DNA of 64,000 bases. Source: an uncultured Flavobacteriaceae bacterium (GTDB taxonomy: Bacteria; Bacteroidota; Bacteroidia; Flavobacteriales; Flavobacteriaceae). This document shows, piece by piece, positions 15,104 to 22,756 of the stretch; position 1 is the first letter of the stretch; each line of letters starts with the position of its first letter. The translations under genes and the position numbers were made by a program. The notes beneath the pieces are model-generated. The model was not told the DNA's origin. It saw nothing but the letters and a program-made list of their open reading frames with translations, and did no database searches. The stretch is from contig CANLWG010000017.1 of assembly GCA_947494715.1 (NCBI GenBank), positions 1 to 64,000 of the forward strand. Direction: 5' to 3'.

Positions 15104-16463
15104 GATTTCAGGCAAGCATGCCGATCAAATAAAAGGACATCTTTTTCCCGGAGACAATATGGAGGCAGTGGCCATAGGTTTGTGTGGGCATCATCAAGGT
15201 AAGGAATCGATTATTCTCTGTGTACACGAGGTCTTCAATGTTCCATATGATCAATGCCAACGCTCACCGGATTATGTGAACTGGAAAACAGAATCAATAA
15301 TTCCATTAATTGAAAAAGCGGCCAAATTAAAGTTAAGTGTCGTTAAGTTCCATAGTCATCCTGATGGATATAATAGTTTTTCAGAATTGGATGATACTTC
15401 CGACCGGAAGTTTTTCCCCTCCATTTACGGTTGGATAGATGGTGAACAGCCCCATGGAAGTGTAGTGGCCTTACCCACCGGAGATTTTTTCGGCAGGATA
15501 ATAGGGATGGATAATAGATTTGAGGATTTCGAACGGATAATGGTTGCTGGGGAAACTATTGGCTTATTCAGCCGAACTAAAGTGAAACTGAATCAAGACA
15601 TGGCTATTAGAAATATTCAATCCTTCGGTCCTGGCACAACTGAACTGCTTAAGAATATGGCCGTTGGAATAGTCGGTGCTTCAGGGACCGGGTCACCACT
15701 AATTGAGCAATTGGTACGTTTGGGCGTAGGCAAAATTGTCATTATAGATCCTGACATTGTAGAGTTAAAAAATCTAAACAGGATAGTGAATACAAACAAA
15801 AAGCATGCAGAAGCAAGGTCTTATAAGGTTGATGTTTTGGCTAAGTCAATCAAACAAATTGGTTTTGAGACCGAGGTGGTAACCTTCACCGAAAATCTGT
15901 ATGATTCGATGGAGGCCATCCGTGCACTTATTGGTTGTGATGTCATTTTTGGCTGTGTTGACAGCATTGATGGAAGACATTTGCTAAATCAAATCTCGAC
16001 ATTTTACTGTATACCATATTTTGATATAGGAATAAAGTTGGAAGCGGACGGACGTGGAGGCATTAATCAAATCAATGGTGCCGTTCATTATATCCAGCCT
16101 GGAGGATCTTCACTACTTTCAAGAGGAGTGTACAGCATACAAGGTTTGGAAGCCGCAACATTGAAACGTGAAAATAATGATGAATACGAAAAAAGGCTTA
16201 AGGAAAAGTACATCGTCAATGTCAATGTTGAAAGTCCGGCGGTGATAAGTGTGAACATGTTTGTATCCAGTTTTTGTGTAAATGACTTTTTGAATAGGAT
16301 TCATCCATACAAGGGATATGAGCCCGGAGAAAGAATGGTAACTTGGTTATCTCTTTCGGAGGACATGATTTTCCACGATAGTGACGGGGTTCCAGATGAA
16401 TATCTCTCCAAAAAGGTTGGGCTTGGTGATCAAAAACCATTTTTAGATATACCAGGGTTATGA
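15087..16463 (+). CDS. JAB peptidase-E1 (ThiF-like) fusion
   Basis: 458 residues from the chosen ATG (a frame 48 bp longer would sit inside the E2 gene). The N-terminal JAB domain has its full zinc set: E26 in NMEAVAIGLCG, H89 and H91 in FHSHPDG, and S99 and D102 in FSELD. The E1 adenylation domain (about 165-458) shows VGIVGASGTGSPLIEQLVRL (Gly loop), DPDIVELKNLNR and GCVDSIDGR. Where related E1s usually have PGGxCLxCxG, this one has PGGSSLLSRG (S342, S345). It should adenylate the Ubl, and the JAB part should remove it. Overlap with the next gene is ATGA. Confidence 0.9.
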   Translation: MKYQLRISGKHADQIKGHLFPGDNMEAVAIGLCGHHQGKESIILCVHEVFNVPYDQCQRSPDYVNWKTESIIPLIEKAAKLKLSVVKFHSHPDGYNSFSELDDTSDRKFFPSIYGWIDGEQPHGSVVALPTGDFFGRIIGMDNRFEDFERIMVAGETIGLFSRTKVKLNQDMAIRNIQSFGPGTTELLKNMAVGIVGASGTGSPLIEQLVRLGVGKIVIIDPDIVELKNLNRIVNTNKKHAEARSYKVDVLAKSIKQIGFETEVVTFTENLYDSMEAIRALIGCDVIFGCVDSIDGRHLLNQISTFYCIPYFDIGIKLEADGRGGINQINGAVHYIQPGGSSLLSRGVYSIQGLEAATLKRENNDEYEKRLKEKYIVNVNVESPAVISVNMFVSSFCVNDFLNRIHPYKGYEPGERMVTWLSLSEDMIFHDSDGVPDEYLSKKVGLGDQKPFLDIPGL

Positions 16464-16792
16464 GGTCATTACAGAATATAATCAGAAAAATTTCAACCCA
16501 TTTTCCGTGGAACAAATATACCTCTAGATATGTTGATGATATTCCCGATAATCCAGTTCCCCGAGTACTTTATATAATTGGAAGTATTGAGGATTCATGG
16601 TTATTGTTCTTTAAATGTCCTTGTGGATGCGGTAAGGATATCCATTTAAATTTATTGGAGGATGACTCGCCGCAATGGAGGTATAGTAAGAATGGTAGGA
16701 GAATTAGCATTGCCCCATCGGTGCATGGGATAAAAGGCTGTAAAAGTCATTTTTGGATTAAAAAGGGGAGGGTTATGTGGTGCTGTTACTAA
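16460..16792 (+). CDS. DUF6527-like metal-binding protein
   Basis: 110 residues. A clustered Cys set, KCPCGCGKDIHLNL (C53, C55, C57), and the C-terminal APSVHGIKGCKSHFWIKKGRVMWC (C94, H97, C108) match the DUF6527 pattern that recurs beside multi-ubiquitin/E2/E1 operons. A metal site is likely. The PSVH segment (S87, H89) could form part of a hydrolytic centre. It is the fourth gene of the operon and overlaps JAB-E1 by 4 bp. It may be a second Ubl-specific protease or a target adaptor; I cannot decide between these. Confidence 0.75.
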   Translation: MRSLQNIIRKISTHFPWNKYTSRYVDDIPDNPVPRVLYIIGSIEDSWLLFFKCPCGCGKDIHLNLLEDDSPQWRYSKNGRRISIAPSVHGIKGCKSHFWIKKGRVMWCCY

Positions 16793-16848
16793 ATTCTTAG
16801 TCATGCCCAGGACTTTAATAAGCAAGTAAAAACCAATTCGAAACTATC

Positions 16849-16880
16849 ACTCTTTACAGAACGCACCTTCCGTAAAGAGT
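16849..16880. repeat. 32-bp hairpin, right copy
   Basis: ACTCTTTAC (16849-16857) with GTAAAGAGT (16872-16880), 14-base loop, then TTTGTT. It lies 56 bp after the DUF6527-like stop and may act as its terminator. Its partner is at 11413-11444; the stem and 32-bp length are shared, the loop differs. Confidence 0.65.
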
Positions 16881-16933
16881 TTGTTATGAGTTAGAATTTT
16901 TAGTAGCCTACAAAATTTTCTAATGAAAAATTT

Positions 16934-18184
16934 TTAATTTCTCGACTTCTCCCTGCTTTCCTTGGCCTCAATTCCAGCCAATTTCTCCATTAACACCTTC
17001 ATATCCTCCTCCACCTTCGAATCAATAATCTTAGCATAATGCTGGGTAGTCCGCAAATTTTTATGTCCCAACATTTTGCCAACGGTCTCAATAGGAACGC
17101 CATTGGTCAAGGTAACCGTAGTAGCAAAAGTATGACGGGCTAGGTGGGTAGTAAGGTTCTTATTAATGTCGCATCGGTCGGCAATTTCTTTAAGATAGGC
17201 GTTCGACTTTTGATTACTCAACACTGGAATCACGCAATTCTTGTTGACCACCTTAGGGTGGTCTTTATATTTCTCAATAATGGCAACAGCTGTCGGCAAT
17301 AGTGGAATCGTAAAACCCGTATCCGTTTTAGAACGTTTCGATTTAATGTAGTAGCCACCTTCTCCATTTTGATAAATTTCAACAGGAGTTAAGGTTTGAA
17401 TATCGATATAAGCCAAACCCGTAAAGCAACATAGCACAAACATATCACGAACGATGCCTAAGCGTTCTCCTTCGATTTCTTTATCGATAAGCTTCTGGAG
17501 TTCCTCTTTTGTTAGAAACTCTCGTTCTACGGTTTTAAATTGCACTTTGTAGTTATAAAAAGGGTCTTTCGCAAGCCAGTCATTGGCAACGGCGATACGA
17601 ACAATCTTTTTAAAGTTGTTAACGTACTTCAGGGCGGAGTTGTGATTACAGGCTTTTGTCACCTTCAAAAAGTATTCAAAGCCTTTGATGAATTTTAAAT
17701 CGATGTCCTTGACCGGAATATCATTTTTACGATATTCAGACTTTACATATTCGGCAACATGGTTTCTGGTAGTAAAATACCGCTTCCAAGTACCTAGCGC
17801 GAATTCAACACCGACTAATTTTTCCATTTGTTGATTATGTTCGTCAAAGAGTTGAAGCAGCATTTTTTGTTTTTCACCTTTCCCCAGATAAAGATTTTTA
17901 ATATCCAATGAGGTAAATGATTGATCTTCTTCCATAAGACGAGCATGAATCTTATTTATCTTGTTTCGAATACTGTCTAAATACGAATTCAATTGGTTGG
18001 TCGTTAGGTTCGTTCCCTTCATTTTCCCCGTCCGAGCATTCCATTTTTCAGGGTCAACCTTGCGCGAAATGCTCAATTCGCTTCTTCGTCCATTTACAGT
18101 TAAACGCAAGTATATCGGCACTTTCACATCTTTTTCGAAATGTTTTCCTTTGAGATAAAATAGCTGGGAGAAATTATTGTTCAT
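16934..18184 (-). CDS. Tyrosine recombinase (Bacteroidota CTn/ICE type)
   Basis: 416 residues from the Met in KMNNNFSQLFYLKG; a longer frame to 18250 adds a hydrophobic, unlikely N-terminus. An arm-binding domain (about 5-90) and a SAM-like core-binding domain are followed by the catalytic domain: HLARHTFATTV (His, Arg), GHKNLRTTQHYAKI (His, Tyr). The first Arg box reads CCFTGLAYIDI, without the usual Arg; integrases such as IntDOT of CTnDOT are known to lack it too. It is the only recombinase in the window, lies at the ssrA-proximal end of the island, and probably inserted it. Confidence 0.92.
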   Translation of the reverse strand: MNNNFSQLFYLKGKHFEKDVKVPIYLRLTVNGRRSELSISRKVDPEKWNARTGKMKGTNLTTNQLNSYLDSIRNKINKIHARLMEEDQSFTSLDIKNLYLGKGEKQKMLLQLFDEHNQQMEKLVGVEFALGTWKRYFTTRNHVAEYVKSEYRKNDIPVKDIDLKFIKGFEYFLKVTKACNHNSALKYVNNFKKIVRIAVANDWLAKDPFYNYKVQFKTVEREFLTKEELQKLIDKEIEGERLGIVRDMFVLCCFTGLAYIDIQTLTPVEIYQNGEGGYYIKSKRSKTDTGFTIPLLPTAVAIIEKYKDHPKVVNKNCVIPVLSNQKSNAYLKEIADRCDINKNLTTHLARHTFATTVTLTNGVPIETVGKMLGHKNLRTTQHYAKIIDSKVEEDMKVLMEKLAGIEAKESREKSRN

Positions 18185-18273
18185 TTTGGATGCCTTTAAG
18201 AGTGTAAATAAAGGTACAAAAAAGAAAAATATAAATTTTATAATTAACATATTATCAGTTAATTACAAGGAAA

Positions 18274-18323
18274 TCGGTGAGTGCTTTTGAAGATTAAAAA
18301 CGCTCACCGAATAGGTGACTTTT
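18274..18323. repeat. Island repeat, copy 3, with an inverted partner
   Basis: The 21-bp repeat lies at 18303-18323. TCGGTGAG (18274-18281) is the exact inverse of its first eight bases CTCACCGA (18303-18310). Copies 2 and 3 share 25 bases. It sits between the recombinase start and the ssrA terminator, where an attachment site would be expected. Confidence 0.65.
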
Positions 18324-18363
18324 TATTAGGTATTATATGATATCAAATGAATACAAATAAAAT

Positions 18364-18394
18364 AAAAAACCCTGTAAATCAGATGTTTACAGGA
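18364..18394 (-). terminator. ssrA terminator
   Basis: Read on the minus strand: CCTGTAAA, loop CATCTGA, TTTACAGG, then GTTTTTTATTTT. It lies 28 bp past the mature 3' end of tmRNA. Confidence 0.85.
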
Positions 18395-18421
18395 TTTTGT
18401 GTTAATTTGGTGTTGTAAAAG

Positions 18422-18818
18422 TGGAGCCGGAGGGAGTCGAACCCTCGTCCAAACAAGCAATAACCATGCTTTCTACATGCTTAGTATCTGATTAGTTTTC
18501 GATGTACACCTGACCAGAAACTGCCCAATGTACACTTAGCTTCTTTAAGTTTTAGTGATATCGCCAAAGCAAACAACATCCTTATGTTGACTTTTCTGGT
18601 GCTCCTTAACGGGTCGCCATCAACAAGGGCTACCCAGGAACATCTCGCTTCTCCGCCTAGCGGAGACGAGGCTAAATCCTACTATAATTCGGATTAAGCG
18701 GCAAGAGCGTAATTATTATCGCCAATTAAAAGTGTGGAAAATGAGATTAACGAGCTGTATCCCAGCGCTCGGCATGCTTACATCGCCATTGGTCTCGCTG
18801 TCAAAACCGGTCGGCCCC
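18422..18818 (-). ncRNA. ssrA: tmRNA
   Basis: 397 nt. The 5' end GGGGCCGACCGGTTTTGACAG (21 bases; key GGGGCC and TTTGACAG) pairs through GGGGCC with GGCTCC at the 3' end. The T-arm reads GAGGGTTCGACTCCCTC. CCA is not encoded (A discriminator at 18422, then CTT). PK1 contains GCATGCCGAGCG. The tag ORF reads GDNNYALAA followed by TAA (complement of about 18696-18725), the flavobacterial tag with Asp instead of the common Glu in position 2. It rescues stalled ribosomes with SmpB. It is complete, with its own terminator, so the island next to it did not break it. Confidence 0.96.
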
Positions 18819-19132
18819 ATAATGAGTTGAGTAAGCTTTACTTACCGTTAACGAATTATGCCCTGAGCCTACCTACCGATAAGGACGGCGTAGTCAAAGG
18901 GCCTATTCTTCCCATTGTTTTTTCAAAGAACAAATTGTATGGCGTTACCTGCCCTAAGGCAGGTCGGGCTATCGCGGGTACACACCTTTCTGCCGTCAGG
19001 CGGGGTACCTTGCTCTATCCCTAACGCGCTCTGCTCACCTTTGTTTTCATTTCGGTGAGCAGGGCAGCAAAGCTAATAAAAACTTTGCTATCGGCATTAT
19101 TCCGTGTATTTTAGGACAAAATTTATACCAAA
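18819..19132. other. Region upstream of ssrA with a structured repeat
   Basis: No gene. It holds hairpins ACCTGCC/GGCAGGT (18947-18964) and CTGCTCACC/GGTGAGCAG (19031-19062), and between them on the minus strand a stretch containing GCGCGTTAGGGATAG and CGCGATAGCCCGACCTGCC. This has the look of a dispersed structured element found near stable RNA genes in Flavobacteriia (inference from memory). The ssrA promoter must lie here as well. Confidence 0.45.
18947..19062 (-). repeat. Structured intergenic element, possible RNA motif
   Basis: On the minus strand the order is: 9-bp hairpin (CTGCTCACC...GGTGAGCAG), GCGTTAGGGAT, a GC-rich stem around GGTACC/GGTACC-like bases, then GATAGCCCGACCTGCC with its own hairpin. 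No T-run follows either hairpin. The several independent stems argue for a folded RNA or DNA element rather than decayed coding sequence. Confidence 0.4.
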
Positions 19133-20344
19133 GTGAACATCAAGTTTGGAATCATTAGAGAACGTAAAAATCCTCCAGATCGGCGTGTAGTACTGCCCCC
19201 AAAGGCCTGCCAAAAAGTCCTGTCCGCTCATACCCATGCGGAACTGATTGTGGAACCCTCGTCCATTCGCGTTTTTACGGATGGAGAGTACCAAGAGATC
19301 AGCATTGAAGTCGCACCCAAAATGGAAGAATGTGATGTTCTGCTCGGGGTAAAGGAAGTGCCCATCGATATCTTGATTCCCAATAAAAAATACTTTTTCT
19401 TTTCCCATACCATTAAAAAACAGCCGTACAATAGGGAACTATTGAAAGCTATTCTGGAAAAGAACATTGAACTGTACGATCATGAGGTCATCACCAATTC
19501 CAAAGGGGTGCGGTTGGTCGCTTTCGGGAGATATGCAGGAATCGTAGGGGCCTATAATGGACTCAGGACTTATGGGCTTAAATCCGGAGCGTACCGATTG
19601 CCAAAGGCCGAAACCTTGGCGGATCAGCAAGTCTTGATAACCGAGCTTAAAAAAATAACCTTCCCCAATATCAAGATTCTATTGACCGGAAAGGGTAGAG
19701 TAGGGAACGGGGCCAAGGAAATGTTGGACGGGATGCAGTTAAGGGAAGTAAGTGTGGCAGAATATCTAGGTCAAGACTTTGATGAGGTGGTATATTGCCA
19801 GATTGATGTGCTGGACTATAACCAAAGAAAGGATGGCCAGATTTTGGGCGAGCAGGACTTTTTCCAAAATCCAGGAGATTATGAATCTACGTTTATGCAG
19901 TTTGCCAAAGAGACCGATTTTTACATTGCGGGTCATTTTTATGGGGATGGCGCCCCATATCTCTATACCCGGGAAGACGTGAAACATCCGGATTTTAGGA
20001 TTAAGGTCGTTGGGGACATTAGTTGCGATATTGATGGGCCGGTGGCGACTACTTTGCGGGCCTCTACCATAGCAGACCCCATCTATGGCTATGACCCCAA
20101 ATCCGAATCGGAAACCGATTATACCGCACCTAACGCCATTGCGGTTATGGCCGTGGATAATCTGCCGGCAGAACTGCCCAGGGATGCCAGTAGCGGCTTT
20201 GGGGATGCGTTTGTGACCCATGTAATCCCCGCTTTTTTCAATGGAGATGCGGATGGCGTACTACAACGCGCAAGGATGACCCAAAACGGTAAGCTTACGG
20301 AACGTTATGCCTATCTACAGGATTATGTGGACGGTAAGGAGTAA
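19133..20344 (+). CDS. Saccharopine/alanine dehydrogenase-like NAD(P) oxidoreductase
   Basis: 403 residues. The N-terminal AlaDH/PNT-like domain starts KFGIIRERKNPPDRRVVLPP (substrate-binding R and K). A nucleotide-binding segment NIKILLTGKGRVGNGAKEML (GxGRVG) lies near 175-195. The C-terminal part contains GDISCDIDGPVATTLRAST, the DISCDxxG pattern of lysine-forming saccharopine dehydrogenases. Substrate cannot be fixed from sequence: it could act on saccharopine, a related opine or a branched intermediate. It is a single gene; the heptamer tandem repeat starts 43 bp past its stop. Confidence 0.8.
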   Translation: MNIKFGIIRERKNPPDRRVVLPPKACQKVLSAHTHAELIVEPSSIRVFTDGEYQEISIEVAPKMEECDVLLGVKEVPIDILIPNKKYFFFSHTIKKQPYNRELLKAILEKNIELYDHEVITNSKGVRLVAFGRYAGIVGAYNGLRTYGLKSGAYRLPKAETLADQQVLITELKKITFPNIKILLTGKGRVGNGAKEMLDGMQLREVSVAEYLGQDFDEVVYCQIDVLDYNQRKDGQILGEQDFFQNPGDYESTFMQFAKETDFYIAGHFYGDGAPYLYTREDVKHPDFRIKVVGDISCDIDGPVATTLRASTIADPIYGYDPKSESETDYTAPNAIAVMAVDNLPAELPRDASSGFGDAFVTHVIPAFFNGDADGVLQRARMTQNGKLTERYAYLQDYVDGKE

Positions 20345-20387
20345 AAAAAGGATAAGCATTGGTCAACCCGATTTTTTCTTTTTTTTT

Positions 20388-20429
20388 CATCGGACATCGG
20401 ACATCGGACATCGGACATCGGACATCGGA
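20388..20429. repeat. Tandem heptamer CATCGGA x6
   Basis: Six exact copies of CATCGGA directly after a T-rich tract, downstream of the dehydrogenase gene. Followed by two copies of a CATGTCATGCTGAGCG word (about 20430-20445 and 20518-20533), a dispersed intergenic word I associate with flavobacterial genomes. Confidence 0.9.
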
Positions 20430-20550
20430 CATGTCATGCTGAGCGCCCGCTTGAAAGATATCGTCGGGCAGGTAGTCGAAGTACCGAAAATCAAATTTCA
20501 AATTCCAAAACTCAACCATGTCATGCTGAGCGAAGTCGAAGTACCAGACT

Positions 20551-21672
20551 TTATTCCACCTGAATTTCCCATTCCAAAACAGGTTGTACCTTGGGAGCGG
20601 TAAAGCAACCCAATGCCTTTAATTTTAGATTTAGTTTATCCTTGATTTCCAAGGTTTTGATCAGCAACTTCTTCGTATCACCGGCGGCAATTTCGAATAC
20701 CGGGGAACTGTCATAAAAAGTATACCCCATTTCGTTCTCGAAAAGCAGATTGCTGCTGGAATTATTTTTAAGTTCAATTTCCAGTACCTGGGTCTTGGGA
20801 AGGTAAGTCGCTTTTGTCACTTCGATGCTGGCTTCCAACAAGGGTTTTAGATATTCTTCCCTTCCTACCAACAAATCGTTATAAACGGCAACAGTCCTAC
20901 CGGCAAATAAGGCCTCCTGTACACTGGCCAGATTTTTTTCTTTAGCAAAGATTAGGGTTATGGGGCGGTGATTCCCTTTTTCGGTATAATCCCAATCGAT
21001 AAGGCCATGGATGTCGCTGGTGCCCATAACGGCCAGATTATGCTCTAGTGCTAAAGCCAAAGACTCCTGGGCATAATCCACGGAATTGATGACCTCAATG
21101 CCATGAAGTTCCCCATTCTTAATTCGTTCCTTTTGGAAATCGCTCAAAACCGGGACGCCTTGTGGACTTTGAGCATGCCATGCCGGATGGTTCCAAAAGG
21201 TAAAGGCATTCTGTTTCTTGGCCTCGGCAAAAGCATCCTCGGCCTTATCTTTTACGAGTTTATTGGCATCCGTAATAAAAATGGCGTTACTATGACCTAC
21301 TGGTTCAGATCGTGTTATCTCGGAACCATGGGCAATGAGCAGACCATGTTCCTCGGCTTCTTTCATAGCTTTTATCAATTCGTACGAACGATTGCGGTCC
21401 GGATGGGGAATATCCACGGAATGAGGTTGGTATTCCAAATGCTCCGTCAGTGATATCAAATCAAGATTTTCTCGTAACGCCTCCAAAACACGTATGGTAG
21501 GCCAAACATTGCCATCGGAGAAAACCGTATGTTGATGCAAATCTGCCTTTAGCGTAACATAGCCATCTATATTAGGATAGCTCATTGGCTGCGCACTCGT
21601 ATGGGAGTGTGATTGGGCATTGGCCAAGGCCATGCAGCAAAGGATAAAAAGGAAGGTGGTTATTTTTTTCAT
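20551..21672 (-). CDS. PHP-domain phosphodiesterase (Sb-PDE-like), exported
   Basis: 373 residues with a signal peptide (MKKITTFLFILCCMALANAQ). The PHP metal ligands are visible: DLHQHTVFSDG (residues ~44-54), LTEHLEY, AHGSEITRS, FWNHPAWH and GTSDIHG, the usual trinuclear His/Asp set. It is expected to hydrolyse phosphoesters in the periplasm or on the surface. The C-terminal ~90 residues form a beta-rich extra domain. It is a single gene, convergent with the dehydrogenase. Confidence 0.85.
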   Translation of the reverse strand: MKKITTFLFILCCMALANAQSHSHTSAQPMSYPNIDGYVTLKADLHQHTVFSDGNVWPTIRVLEALRENLDLISLTEHLEYQPHSVDIPHPDRNRSYELIKAMKEAEEHGLLIAHGSEITRSEPVGHSNAIFITDANKLVKDKAEDAFAEAKKQNAFTFWNHPAWHAQSPQGVPVLSDFQKERIKNGELHGIEVINSVDYAQESLALALEHNLAVMGTSDIHGLIDWDYTEKGNHRPITLIFAKEKNLASVQEALFAGRTVAVYNDLLVGREEYLKPLLEASIEVTKATYLPKTQVLEIELKNNSSSNLLFENEMGYTFYDSSPVFEIAAGDTKKLLIKTLEIKDKLNLKLKALGCFTAPKVQPVLEWEIQVE

Positions 21673-21800
21673 CTTAGATCGGTTTTTTCAAAAGTAAGCA
21701 ATTGTGTCTTTTAGAATACTAAAAAGGAGGTGTTTACGTTAAGAAAAATTAAGAGAAAACAATTTCTTTCCTAAAGAAAACAGTGAAAACCAACGTAGAT

Positions 21801-22451
21801 TTAATTCTTGCATTTGCTTGATACCGATTGTAAAAATCGAAACAAGATCCATAAAAATCCGCCAAAGGCCAAAGTTGTTGCCCAAACTTCAGTTTCGATA
21901 AGGCTTTGAAAGATTTTGGTAGTTAAAATGATTGGTTTTGTTAGAATATCCCAAGAATTGAAACGAAGAAACTTACCTAAATAAATACCATAACCACTGA
22001 GCATACAACTAATGAAAATGATACTATGGGCATATCGTTCGTCAAATCTATTTTTCAATAAAGCAAACATATCCATTAAGGACAATAGCCCTAATAACAG
22101 TCCATTGATAGCAAACACAAAGACCAGAAATAGGTCAAGCCATATCAGACTAGAACCTTCATGACGTATATGTATAAAATCGGTGATTATATATGGGCTA
22201 TTCGGTAGGAAAAACAGCCAAGTTAAAAAACTGAGAATTCCCAAAGGATTTGATTCAAACACTTTCTTTTTATAGCGCAAGACTTGGGTAATCAAATAGG
22301 GCACTGTAGCCAAAAAAAGGTTCCAGATTAAAAAAAGATAGAAAAAGCTATTCGCAAGCTTCATTCGAAGGGCCAAAAGCAATAATCCAAAACAAATGGA
22401 GAGTCCAAGGTTTATATTTTGAGTATTGATCTTCGAGAGGACTATTTGCAT
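21801..22451 (-). CDS. DUF1361-type membrane protein
   Basis: 216 residues from the Met in MQIVLSKINTQNINLGLSI; a longer frame to 22934 runs through two other genes and is not real. Six or seven hydrophobic segments and the motif FLPNSPYIITDFIH near the middle match DUF1361 proteins. Function is unknown. It is the last gene of the six-gene minus-strand operon and starts 11 bp after the previous stop. Confidence 0.78.
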   Translation of the reverse strand: MQIVLSKINTQNINLGLSICFGLLLLALRMKLANSFFYLFLIWNLFLATVPYLITQVLRYKKKVFESNPLGILSFLTWLFFLPNSPYIITDFIHIRHEGSSLIWLDLFLVFVFAINGLLLGLLSLMDMFALLKNRFDERYAHSIIFISCMLSGYGIYLGKFLRFNSWDILTKPIILTTKIFQSLIETEVWATTLAFGGFLWILFRFLQSVSSKCKN

Positions 22452-22462
22452 GATTTTATAGT

Positions 22463-22756
22463 TTAAAAAACAAAATGAATATATAAAAAGGCGATTGGGT
22501 AATTTAGTAAAGCCGCTACCAAAGTCATGGTATGCTGTTCTATATCTGCAAAATTTAAGAGCATGCTCATAATTAAACAGAATACCGTAATACCATTTAT
22601 TACAGAAGAAATACTTAGAAAAATTAATGCGACTACAAAAAGGAAATCCACTTTGACAAATAGAAGCAAAAGCATTAGCAAACTGCCGGTTAGAAAATAA
22701 AGGATTGTCATTTTCATGGCAAAACGATTGATAGAACAGGTGAAATATGCCATCAT
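22463..22756 (-). CDS. Small three-helix membrane protein
   Basis: 97 residues with three or four membrane segments (about 17-34, 37-50, 51-66 and 79-95). No family is recognised. The start overlaps the end of the DUF4153-like gene by 4 bp (ATGA), so it is a real operon member rather than a shadow of the longer frame across it. Confidence 0.65.
   Translation of the reverse strand: MMAYFTCSINRFAMKMTILYFLTGSLLMLLLLFVKVDFLFVVALIFLSISSVINGITVFCLIMSMLLNFADIEQHTMTLVAALLNYPIAFLYIHFVF

Noticed and set aside
18734-19024. 96-residue plus-strand frame
   Set aside because: Its first part is the complement of the tmRNA 5' domain, and the rest covers the structured element upstream; no family signal.
20388-20429. 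CRISPR or iteron array for CATCGGA
   Set aside because: Simple tandem heptamer with no spacer and no replication gene nearby.
20307-20603. 98-residue plus-strand frame
   Set aside because: Runs through the dehydrogenase end, the heptamer array and dispersed repeats.
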